A stretch of 64,000 nucleotides of DNA, from NCBI GenBank assembly GCA_944322585.1, contig CALUPB010000006.1, positions 1 to 64,000 on the forward strand, given 5' to 3'. The stretch is from an uncultured Bacteroidales bacterium (lineage in GTDB: Bacteria > Bacteroidota > Bacteroidia > Bacteroidales > UBA932). A program made the position numbers and the translations under genes. Positions 9,601 to 17,154 of the stretch are shown here, piece after piece; position 1 is the first letter of the stretch, and each line of letters opens with the position of its first letter. The notes beneath the pieces are model-generated. The model searched no databases. It was not told the DNA's origin and saw nothing but the letters and a program-made list of their open reading frames with translations.

Positions 9601-11826
9601 CTACAGGTCTGTTCTGACTACGTTCTGTATCCCTTCTATCTTGCCGAGTTTCCTGATGAGCTTGTCAAGGTCATTCTTGTCATGCACGTACAGATCAATG
9701 CTGCCCTCGAACACACCTCCTTCGGTGGAGATATTGATGCCTCTGATGTTTACGCTCATGACAAAGGAGATATATCTTGTTATTTCGTTTATTATGCCTA
9801 TCCTGTCCACGCCTTTGATGGAGAGCCGCACCAGGAACGAGGCCCGGTTGCTTTCCTCCCATTCGGGAACTACAATCCTGTCCCCGTGCTTTGCGGCTTC
9901 ATCGTTCGCTACAGGGCAGCTTTTCTTGTGTACCGTCACTGTCCCGTCCGGTCCCCGAAATCCTACGACACTGTCTCCGGGAATAGGATTACAGCAAGTG
10001 GCCGTCACATACCGGTGTTCCGGCCCCGTAGACTCTCCGACCGCCGGCTCCTCCTTCTTCGCCTTGGGCCTGAACCACGACATCCAGGACTTCGATCTGG
10101 CTGTTTCCTGTCTGTCGAGACTGCCTGCGATATCGTCTGTCCCGATGATGCCTACTCCTATCCTGAAATAGAGTTCATCCTGATTGTCTTCAGAAATTCC
10201 GTACCTGGACATTATTCTGTGCAGGATCTTGTCGGTAACTTTGATTCCGGAGGCGTTCAGACTGTTTTCAAGCATGCTTCGTCCTGTCCTGACACTGTCA
10301 TTCCTTTCGCTCTTGAGGTAGTCCATTACTATCGACCTGGCCTTGCGGGTCTGCAGGAACTGAAGCCATTCCCTCTTGGGCTTTTCGGTTTCGGCAGTGA
10401 TGATTTCCACCTGATCGCCTCCCTTGAGTACATAGGAGAGAGGCACAAGCCGCATGTTTACCTTGGCGGCTATCGCAGTGTTGCCTATATGGGTGTGGAT
10501 ACTGTATGCGAAGTCCAGTGCCGTGGCGCCTTTCTGTATCCTTTTCTGCTCTCCTTTCGGTGTGAATACGAATATGTCCTGCGTGTTCAGGTCATTGTGT
10601 ATGATATCGAGCAGCTCCAAGGCATTCACGTCCGGATTGACAAGGATTTCCTTTACTTTGGATATCCATTTGTCCATTTCGCTTTCGTTCTCGCCTGCAA
10701 AACCGTCCTTCTTGTATGCCCAGTGCGCCGCAATGCCTTTCTCTGCTATGTCATCCATCCTTTTCGTCCTGATCTGGACCTCTATCCATATTCCCGAACG
10801 GCTCATCAGCGTGCAATGCAGGGCTTCGTATCCGTTGTTCTTGGGATGCTTGACCCAGTCACGCACCCTGTCGGGCTTGTATCTGTAGATGTCGGTTATG
10901 ATGGAGAAGACATGGTAGCACTGATCCCTTTCGGTCTCGGTAGTGCCCGGAGCGGGAGTGAAGATTATGCGTACGGCATACAGGTCGTATATCTGTTCGA
11001 AAGTTATGCCTTTAGTGACCATCTTGTGCCATATGGAGTAAGGCGTCTTGACCCTCTTGCGTATCTCGAAATTGAAAGAGGCCGCTTCCAAAGCCTTGCC
11101 TATGGGTGCTATGAAGTCGTCTATTTCCTTCTCCTTGTCATTGACATTACGGTTGATCTTGGCCGTTATATCATTGAACGCTTCAGGTTCCTTGTATCTG
11201 AGCCAGATGTCTTCCATCTCTGACTTGACCTCATACAGACCGAGCCTGTGGGCAAGGGGGATGAATATGAACATCGTCTCGCTCAGGATCTTGTCCCTCT
11301 TGTATTCCGGCATGAATTCTATCGTCCTGCAGTTGTGCAGCCTGTCAGCCAGCTTTATGAGGACAACCCTGACATCATCGTTGAGAGTGAGCAGTATTCT
11401 TTTGAAGTTTTCGGCCTGTATGCTCCTGTTCCCGGCCTTGGCGTCATTGTCGAGCACCACCTTGATCTTGGTCAGACCGTCCACCAGCAGGGCGATGCGA
11501 TCCCCGAACAGGTTGCGTATGTCATCGACCGTATAGTCGGTATCCTCGACCACATCATGCAGCAGGGCGGCCGCAATCGACTTGTATCCGAGACCGATAT
11601 TTGTCACAACTATCTTGGCCACTGCTATAGGGTGCAGGATATACGGCTCGCCGCTGCGGCGCCTGACTCCCTTATGGGCCTCGTTGGCGAACTCGAAAGC
11701 CTTCTGGACCACATCCATTTCTTCCTGGTTGGCGCACCTCTTCATGGCGACCTCTTTCAGGTCGGCGTATTCGCGTGCGATGACCTCATAGTCCTGTTGT
11801 GTGAATTCAGAAAAACTCATTGTCAT
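9601..11826 (-). CDS. rel: Bifunctional (p)ppGpp synthetase/hydrolase (RelA/SpoT family)
   Basis: A 741-residue stringent-response enzyme that makes and degrades (p)ppGpp. The hydrolase HD domain is intact (H51, then HDVVEDT at 90-96), the synthetase domain has YSIWHKM and the conserved EVQIRTKRMDDIAEKGIAAHW, followed by TGS (FVFTPKGEQKRIQKGATALD), a zinc-finger-like region with TATCCNPIPGD, and a C-terminal ACT domain. Both activities therefore look possible. The start overlaps the stop of the YihY gene by ATGA, and another ATG follows six bases later. It is the third gene of the ligA operon. Confidence 0.96.
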   Translation of the reverse strand: MTMSFSEFTQQDYEVIAREYADLKEVAMKRCANQEEMDVVQKAFEFANEAHKGVRRRSGEPYILHPIAVAKIVVTNIGLGYKSIAAALLHDVVEDTDYTVDDIRNLFGDRIALLVDGLTKIKVVLDNDAKAGNRSIQAENFKRILLTLNDDVRVVLIKLADRLHNCRTIEFMPEYKRDKILSETMFIFIPLAHRLGLYEVKSEMEDIWLRYKEPEAFNDITAKINRNVNDKEKEIDDFIAPIGKALEAASFNFEIRKRVKTPYSIWHKMVTKGITFEQIYDLYAVRIIFTPAPGTTETERDQCYHVFSIITDIYRYKPDRVRDWVKHPKNNGYEALHCTLMSRSGIWIEVQIRTKRMDDIAEKGIAAHWAYKKDGFAGENESEMDKWISKVKEILVNPDVNALELLDIIHNDLNTQDIFVFTPKGEQKRIQKGATALDFAYSIHTHIGNTAIAAKVNMRLVPLSYVLKGGDQVEIITAETEKPKREWLQFLQTRKARSIVMDYLKSERNDSVRTGRSMLENSLNASGIKVTDKILHRIMSRYGISEDNQDELYFRIGVGIIGTDDIAGSLDRQETARSKSWMSWFRPKAKKEEPAVGESTGPEHRYVTATCCNPIPGDSVVGFRGPDGTVTVHKKSCPVANDEAAKHGDRIVVPEWEESNRASFLVRLSIKGVDRIGIINEITRYISFVMSVNIRGINISTEGGVFEGSIDLYVHDKNDLDKLIRKLGKIEGIQNVVRTDL

Positions 11827-12746
11827 TCAAGATTATAGTTATTGACGTTCTGGAAAGCGTACGATAGTTCCGCCCCGAACAGGATGATGAACCATCCGAA
11901 ATTCAGCCAGAACATGAAAAGCGGTATCGCCGCAACGGCTCCGTACACCATGTTCAGCCTCGTCACGAAGACCTGTGTCTCGAGGTACAGGTACTGCAGG
12001 ACGGTAAATGCCGCGGCGGAAATGACCGCTGCCCTGAAAGCATGGCTGTACTTTACCTTATAGTTGGGGATGAACTTGTACATTGCGGAGAAAGTGAGCG
12101 TGGCTATGACGTAGAATATCGCCCAAGCCAGCACGGAGGATATGGTGTCGAAATATGCCACTCCGAGTCCTATGCCCTTGAGGGCATCGGTATATATGAT
12201 CGAACCGGAGAAGAAGAGCAGAACGATGAACGGGGCAATAAACAGTATAAGGAGATAGAATCCCAGCCTTTTGAAGAAATTGCGGGACTTGCGTACTCTC
12301 CAGACATTGTTGAACACCCTTTCCACGCACATCATCATCCAGATGATGAGCCATACGAAGACAAGGGCGCTGACAAGCCCCATCGCGTTGCTCTGTGATG
12401 CCTCTATTATGTTGTTGGCATAAGTCAGTACGGTATCGATTATCTCCTGATATCCGTCGAAATTCGCATACAGCAACTGACGCAGCTTGTCCGAGAGCCC
12501 GAAACCGTCGGTGACGGCGAATGCCACGGCTACGAAAGGAACTACTGCCATGGTCCCGAAAAAACTCAGGGCTACGGCCTGGAAGCCTATTTTCTCGGCG
12601 GAGAAAGTCTTTATGGTGATGATAAGTATCTTGATGTACTTGACAGTCTTCGCCTTCGCTCTGGAAAGTTCCTCAAGGTTCACTTTCCAGATGTCATCGG
12701 CAATAAACTGTCTCGCCCGGCTGATATATTGACCTATCCTGCCCAT
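11823..12746 (-). CDS. YihY/BrkB-family membrane protein
   Basis: A 307-residue protein with about six hydrophobic segments and the family motif near AVALSFFGTMAVVPFVAVAF in the first helix, GLVSALVFVWLIIWMM, and the C-terminal AVAAIPLFMFWLNFGWFI with GAELSYAF. Relatives were once called ribonuclease BN, which is now considered wrong; the function is unsettled. The reading frame extends to 12851, inside ligA, but the ATG at 12746 lies seven bases after the ligA stop and starts a natural N-terminus (MGRIGQYISRARQF), so it is preferred. The stop overlaps the rel start. Confidence 0.88.
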   Translation of the reverse strand: MGRIGQYISRARQFIADDIWKVNLEELSRAKAKTVKYIKILIITIKTFSAEKIGFQAVALSFFGTMAVVPFVAVAFAVTDGFGLSDKLRQLLYANFDGYQEIIDTVLTYANNIIEASQSNAMGLVSALVFVWLIIWMMMCVERVFNNVWRVRKSRNFFKRLGFYLLILFIAPFIVLLFFSGSIIYTDALKGIGLGVAYFDTISSVLAWAIFYVIATLTFSAMYKFIPNYKVKYSHAFRAAVISAAAFTVLQYLYLETQVFVTRLNMVYGAVAAIPLFMFWLNFGWFIILFGAELSYAFQNVNNYNLE

Positions 12747-12753
12747 CCCGTTA

Positions 12754-15000
12754 TCAGAAAAGTTTAAGCTGGTCCCCGTCCTGAATTTTACCGGAAGCCG
12801 TTTCCAGTCCGTCAGCGCCGCTTTCCCCGTCTTCTCCGTTACGGCTGTCATTGCCTTCCGTGTCCGTTTCCGGCAAACTGCCTTCGCTTGTGCCTTTCCC
12901 TGCCGTTACGGTTTCTTCGCCGCGGGTTTCAAGCATCCGCATCAGGTCATCCTCTCCGATTACCTGTATCCCGAGCCGTTCCGCCTTTTTAATCTTCTCC
13001 GGTCCCGGTTTAGTGCCTGCAAGCAGGAATGAAGTCTTCCCGCTCACCGAACTGCTGTTCCTGCCTCCGTTCCTCTCTATGAGAGTCTTCATCTCATCCC
13101 GTGAAATGCTGAAATTCCCGCTTATGACTATTGTCTTGCCTGCAAGGGCGCCGGAACCGTCTTCGGAGTCCGCGTTATCAACTGAGAATTTCAGTCCGGC
13201 AGCCTTCAGCCTGGCAACCTCTTCCCTGTTTGCCGGTCTGGAGAAATAGTCCAGTATGCTGTCTGCTATCACTTCACCGACGTCTTCGGCTTCGAGAAGC
13301 TCCTCCCGGGATGCCGACATCAGTGCATCCATATTGCCGAAATGCCGTGCAAGCCCTTTCGCGGTTGTCTCCCCGACATACCTTATACCAAGGGCAAACA
13401 GGACATTCTCGAACGGTGTGGATTTCGAGGCCTCTATGCTGGAGAGGAATCTCTCCGCAGAACGGTCTTTCCAACCGTCCAGTTTCAGAAGGTCATCCTT
13501 TGTAAGGGAATAGAAGTCGGAAGGCTTTCTGACAAGGGACAGCCGGAACATCTGCTCTATCGTGGCATCCCCTGCAATGACATTCATCGCCTTCCGGCTT
13601 ATGAAATGCACCAGCCGTCCCATGATCTGGGTCGGACAGCCGTCCCGGTTCGGGCAGAAGAACTTCGCCTCACCCTCGTCCCGGACCAGGGGAGTGCCGC
13701 AATCCGGACATACTGAAGGGAATTCAGGCACAGCCGCTCCCTCCGGACGGAGGGTCATTTCCACGCCTGTGATTTTCGGGATTATCTCACCGCCTTTTTC
13801 CACATATACCCTGTCTCCGACCCTTATGTCGAGAAATTTCATCTGGTCGAGATTGTGCAGGGTAGCCCTTTTGACTGTCGTCCCGGAAAGAGGTACGGGA
13901 GCGAGGTTGGCGACCGGCGTAACGGCTCCTGTCCTGCCCACCTGGTAGTCGATGGAGAGCACTTCCGTAAGAGCCTGCTCGGCCTTGAACTTGTATGCCA
14001 CTGCCCAACGCGGGAATTTCGCCGTATATCCCAAAACATTCCGGAATGCAAGCTCGTTGACCTTTATCACTATCCCGTCGGTAGCGAACGGAAGCAGCTT
14101 CCTCCCGGTGTCCCAGTAATCGATATATTCCTTGATTTCCCCTATGTCCCTGCAGATGCGTCTCTTGTCCGATACAGGAAGACCCCAGGAGGCGGCAGCC
14201 TTCAGCGCCTCGTCATGGGTGGTGAACGGAAGATCCTCTCCCGGTATATGGTATAGCGTGCATTCGAGCCCCCTGTGAGCCACTTCTTCCGGGTTTGTCA
14301 GCTTCAGCGAGCCTGAAGCCGCATTCCTCGGATTGGCAAACGGAGGATCCTCGTCCCTTTCCCTCTCGGCATTGAGTCTGTCGAACGCCTTGTAGGGCAT
14401 ATATATTTCCCCCCGTATCTCGAATTCGTCAGGCCAGCCGCTCCCTGAAAGTTTCCGGGGAATATTGCTGATATGCAGGACATTTTCGGTGACATCATCC
14501 CCGACTGTCCCGTCTCCGCGCGTCAGAGCCCTGAAAAGCTGTCCTTTACGGTATGTAAGACATATGGCAGTCCCGTCGAATTTAAGTTCAGTGGAAAACG
14601 TGAAAGGCTCTCCGATACCTTTGGCAGCCCTTTCGACGAATGCCTCCACTTCGCTGATGTCATATGTGTTGCCGAGTGAAAGCATCGGATACCTGTGCGG
14701 ATATTGGGCGAATTCCCTGCTCCCCTGACCTGCCGCATCCTGTTTTCCTGCTCCTGTTCCGGGAGAGTCTGCGGTGCCGTATTCCGGGGAATTCCCGAGA
14801 TCGCTCCCGACTTTCTGTGTCGGCGAGTCCGGAGTGACAAGATCAGGATATTCCTTTTCAAGGGAGACAAGTTCGTTCATCAGCATGTCATAGTCGTAGT
14901 CGCTGATCTGCGGACTGTTCTCCACATAGTATCTCCTGTTGTTCTCTTCTATGATATTTCTGAGCTCGGCGACCCTTGCTGCTGCCTGTTCCCTTTCCAT
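12754..15000 (-). CDS. ligA: NAD-dependent DNA ligase LigA
   Basis: A 748-residue replicative ligase that seals nicks using NAD. An N-terminal Ia domain is followed by the adenylation domain with the active-site lysine K140 in LKFDG, an OB fold, a Cys4 zinc finger (CPDC ... CPNRDGC), helix-hairpin-helix repeats and a BRCT domain (LAGKTIVISGNFSISRDEM). Compared with the usual length of about 670, it carries a low-complexity Gly/Ala/Ser-rich insert at about 70-97 and a polar tail of about 60 residues after BRCT that ends in DQLKLF. It is the first gene of a six-gene operon. Confidence 0.97.
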   Translation of the reverse strand: MEREQAAARVAELRNIIEENNRRYYVENSPQISDYDYDMLMNELVSLEKEYPDLVTPDSPTQKVGSDLGNSPEYGTADSPGTGAGKQDAAGQGSREFAQYPHRYPMLSLGNTYDISEVEAFVERAAKGIGEPFTFSTELKFDGTAICLTYRKGQLFRALTRGDGTVGDDVTENVLHISNIPRKLSGSGWPDEFEIRGEIYMPYKAFDRLNAERERDEDPPFANPRNAASGSLKLTNPEEVAHRGLECTLYHIPGEDLPFTTHDEALKAAASWGLPVSDKRRICRDIGEIKEYIDYWDTGRKLLPFATDGIVIKVNELAFRNVLGYTAKFPRWAVAYKFKAEQALTEVLSIDYQVGRTGAVTPVANLAPVPLSGTTVKRATLHNLDQMKFLDIRVGDRVYVEKGGEIIPKITGVEMTLRPEGAAVPEFPSVCPDCGTPLVRDEGEAKFFCPNRDGCPTQIMGRLVHFISRKAMNVIAGDATIEQMFRLSLVRKPSDFYSLTKDDLLKLDGWKDRSAERFLSSIEASKSTPFENVLFALGIRYVGETTAKGLARHFGNMDALMSASREELLEAEDVGEVIADSILDYFSRPANREEVARLKAAGLKFSVDNADSEDGSGALAGKTIVISGNFSISRDEMKTLIERNGGRNSSSVSGKTSFLLAGTKPGPEKIKKAERLGIQVIGEDDLMRMLETRGEETVTAGKGTSEGSLPETDTEGNDSRNGEDGESGADGLETASGKIQDGDQLKLF

Positions 15001-15018
15001 GTTCCGGTCTGATTAATG

Positions 15019-15051
15019 CTTCCGCAAAGCGGAAGTCAAATTACAAAATTA
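15019..15051 (-). promoter_or_regulatory. ligA leader: -7 box and short hairpin
   Basis: On the minus strand TAATTTTG (15051 to 15044) fits the -7 consensus. Between it and the ligA start lies a perfect hairpin, CTTCCGC-AAA-GCGGAAG at 15019-15035, which would be in the 5' untranslated leader. No clean -33 TTTG is visible. Confidence 0.45.
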
Positions 15052-15063
15052 GCGATTTTTTCG

Positions 15064-15092
15064 TTGAAATTTGACGAAAATGGATAATTTTG
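15064..15092 (+). promoter_or_regulatory. Promoter for the phosphofructokinase gene
   Basis: TAATTTTG at 15085-15092 fits the -7 consensus, with a partial -33 element TTG at 15064-15066, 18 bases upstream. It is divergent from and close to the ligA -7 box. Confidence 0.5.
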
Positions 15093-15134
15093 CAACGCGA
15101 AAGCAGGAAACAGTATAACTTTTAATACATATCA

Positions 15135-16373
15135 ATGATGAAAGACTCAATTATTATCCTTTGCGGAGGCGGCCCTGCTCCGGGAATGAACTCCGTGTCA
15201 ATGAGTGTGGCAAAGACTTTTCTTTCAAAAGGCTACAGGGTCATCGGCCTTCACGGCGGATATTCCGGACTTTTCAGCAGGAACGCCCGCATCGAGGACA
15301 TAGATTTCCTCAAGGCGGACAGGTATTTCAACAGGGGAGGCTCCTATCTCGAAATGAGCAGGTTCAAGCCTACTGACAAGGATTTCGAGGAGAATTTCAA
15401 CCTTGACCTGTTCAAGGACAACAACATAAAGCTTCTTGTGACAATCGGCGGCGACGATACTGCCTCCACTGCCAACAGGATTTCCAAGTTCCTCGCATCC
15501 AAGCATTATCCGATCGCCAATATCCACTGCCCGAAGACTATCGACAACGACCTTCCTCTTCCGAACAATACTCCGACTTTCGGATACAATTCGGCCAAGA
15601 ATGAGGGCGCACATCTGGCAAGGACCATTTACGAAGATGCCCGCACTTCCGGCAACTGGCTGATTATCTCAGCCATGGGGCGTACTTGCGGAAGTCTTGC
15701 CTTAGGTATCGGCGAGGCGACCCACTGCCCTATGACCATAATTCCGGAGATGTTCAACAAGACAGAGATGACCCTCGACAAGATTATCAGGCTCTCCGTA
15801 TCGGCCATCCTCAAGAGGAAGATAATGGGTGTGAACTACGGTACAATCGTGGCTGCCGAAGGTCTTTTCCATAATGACGGTGTTGCCAGGGAAGCTGCCG
15901 ACGCAGGCATACATTTCACATATGACGAGCACGGCCATCCGGAACTCGGAAAGATATCCAAGGCTGTCCTCTTCAACGACCTGCTCGAAAAGGAATTCAA
16001 GAAGATGGGCATCAAGGTCAAGACCCGTCCGGTAGAGATCGGCTATGACGTACGTTGCCAGGATCCGGTCGCATACGACCTCACGTACTGCACCGAGCTT
16101 GCAATGGGAGTATACCAGCTTTTCAGCGAAGGCAAGACGGGATGCATGGTCTATGTGGATGCATACGGAAACGTGTCTCCGCTCTATCTGGCCGACCTCC
16201 AGGATCCGGAGACAGGCAAGATACCTCCGCGCGTAGTGGACATCAATGCCGGTACTGCACAGAACTATTACAAGTATATCGCACACTACATCACTCCGGA
16301 CGACTATGAGGCAGCAAAGGCCTATGTACAGGATCCGGAGAACTATGATTTCTGCAAAATACTGAACTGGTAA
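15135..16373 (+). CDS. 6-phosphofructokinase, probably PPi-dependent
   Basis: A 412-residue PFK-family enzyme phosphorylating fructose 6-phosphate. The nucleotide or PPi loop is GGGPAPGMNS (11-20), the GGDD motif is at 105-108, and the catalytic loop is PKTIDNDLP (133-141). In this family the second Asp of GGDD and the Lys before TIDND mark pyrophosphate-using enzymes, whereas ATP users have GGDGS; the assignment to PPi is therefore inference from motif. PPi use would make the step reversible. It is monocistronic, with its own promoter and a strong downstream hairpin. Confidence 0.9.
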   Translation: MMKDSIIILCGGGPAPGMNSVSMSVAKTFLSKGYRVIGLHGGYSGLFSRNARIEDIDFLKADRYFNRGGSYLEMSRFKPTDKDFEENFNLDLFKDNNIKLLVTIGGDDTASTANRISKFLASKHYPIANIHCPKTIDNDLPLPNNTPTFGYNSAKNEGAHLARTIYEDARTSGNWLIISAMGRTCGSLALGIGEATHCPMTIIPEMFNKTEMTLDKIIRLSVSAILKRKIMGVNYGTIVAAEGLFHNDGVAREAADAGIHFTYDEHGHPELGKISKAVLFNDLLEKEFKKMGIKVKTRPVEIGYDVRCQDPVAYDLTYCTELAMGVYQLFSEGKTGCMVYVDAYGNVSPLYLADLQDPETGKIPPRVVDINAGTAQNYYKYIAHYITPDDYEAAKAYVQDPENYDFCKILNW

Positions 16374-16397
16374 TCCTGTCTACAGGCATTACCTGAC

Positions 16398-16521
16398 AAA
16401 GAGGGCCCAAAAGGGTAATTTCTGCATTATGTTCGGTTCGGAAATCCTCATGTACGACAGTACACTTCGGTTTCCTTATCTGCACAAGCGATGAAATTCC
16501 GCCTTTTGGGTCGTCTTTTTT
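16398..16521 (+). terminator. Long rod-like hairpin between convergent genes
   Basis: The arms CCCAAAAGG (16406-16414) and CCTTTTGGG (16502-16510) pair perfectly, then AATTTC (16417-16422) with GAAATT (16493-16498), then GGAAA (16440-16444) with TTTCC (16471-16475), and at the tip TGTAC with GTACA around a GACA loop (16456-16459). Outside the base, AAAGAG pairs with part of TCGTCTTT. Six Ts (16516-16521) follow on the plus strand. It likely stops transcription of the phosphofructokinase and, being symmetric, also of the opposite gene. The size and structure go beyond a simple terminator. Confidence 0.65.
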
Positions 16522-16527
16522 CTGCAG

Positions 16528-17109
16528 TCAGAAGTTCAGGGCAAGTCCCACGCCGTGCCGCTGCATCCCGAAGGAAAGGCTTGCGGACGGAACGGCATTG
16601 CATGCATCGGCGATATTGTTCATATGCTTTTTGTACACGCAGTAGACCGTCGTTCCCGCGGCTATTCCGAGGACTCCGACACCAGTGGCGCACAGTCCGG
16701 CAATCGCGACACCCCTGAATTTGCTGTTATAGGTTATTTCAGGGTCTTCTCCGGCAACGACAGCAAGCGGAGCCACGAATGCCGTACCTATTCCGAGTGC
16801 CACTCCTTCCACCATCATCCCGACAACTCCGACACCGGTAACGAGAAGCCCTGCTCCCGTCAATGAACCGAAACCTATCAGCATCCCTTTACCAGCATTG
16901 AAACCCTTCCGGGCCTTGTCCCAGTCTGCGGCTGTCACTCCCTCCACATTCTCCAGCAGGGAATATACCTGTTCCGGAGTAAGTCTGATGTCACCGGAAT
17001 ACAGATTGGCGCCTTTACGGTAGACATCGCTGTACTGGGCCGATGCAGTCACGCTTCCGGCAAGTGCCGCTACGACGAAAACCAGCAGCATTACAATTCT
17101 TTTCATCAT
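16528..17109 (-). CDS. Secreted glycine-rich protein of unknown function
   Basis: A 193-residue protein with a clear signal peptide (MMKRIVMLLVFVVAALAG, cleavage after VTASAQ), a short polar region (DVYRKGANLYSGDIRLTPEQ) and two to three long Gly/Ala/Val-rich hydrophobic segments (GSLTGAGLLVTGVGVVGMM; GVAIAGLCATGVGVLGIAA) resembling glycine-zipper helices. The C-terminus (SLSFGMQRHGVGLALNF) resembles a final beta strand. I do not recognise a named family. It is alone between the phosphofructokinase hairpin and the GH2 gene. Confidence 0.6.
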   Translation of the reverse strand: MMKRIVMLLVFVVAALAGSVTASAQYSDVYRKGANLYSGDIRLTPEQVYSLLENVEGVTAADWDKARKGFNAGKGMLIGFGSLTGAGLLVTGVGVVGMMVEGVALGIGTAFVAPLAVVAGEDPEITYNSKFRGVAIAGLCATGVGVLGIAAGTTVYCVYKKHMNNIADACNAVPSASLSFGMQRHGVGLALNF

Positions 17110-17154
17110 CTCAATCTAAGTTACGGAAAATATTTATGGCAATTCCGTCGCATG

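Noticed and set aside
7746-9617. 623-codon open frame on the plus strand
   Set aside because: It mirrors the Big_5 lipoprotein on the minus strand; the translation is rich in His, Arg and Phe with no domain pattern.
9253-11223. 656-codon open frame on the plus strand
   Set aside because: It lies opposite the rel gene, which has complete catalytic motifs; the plus-strand product has no recognisable features.
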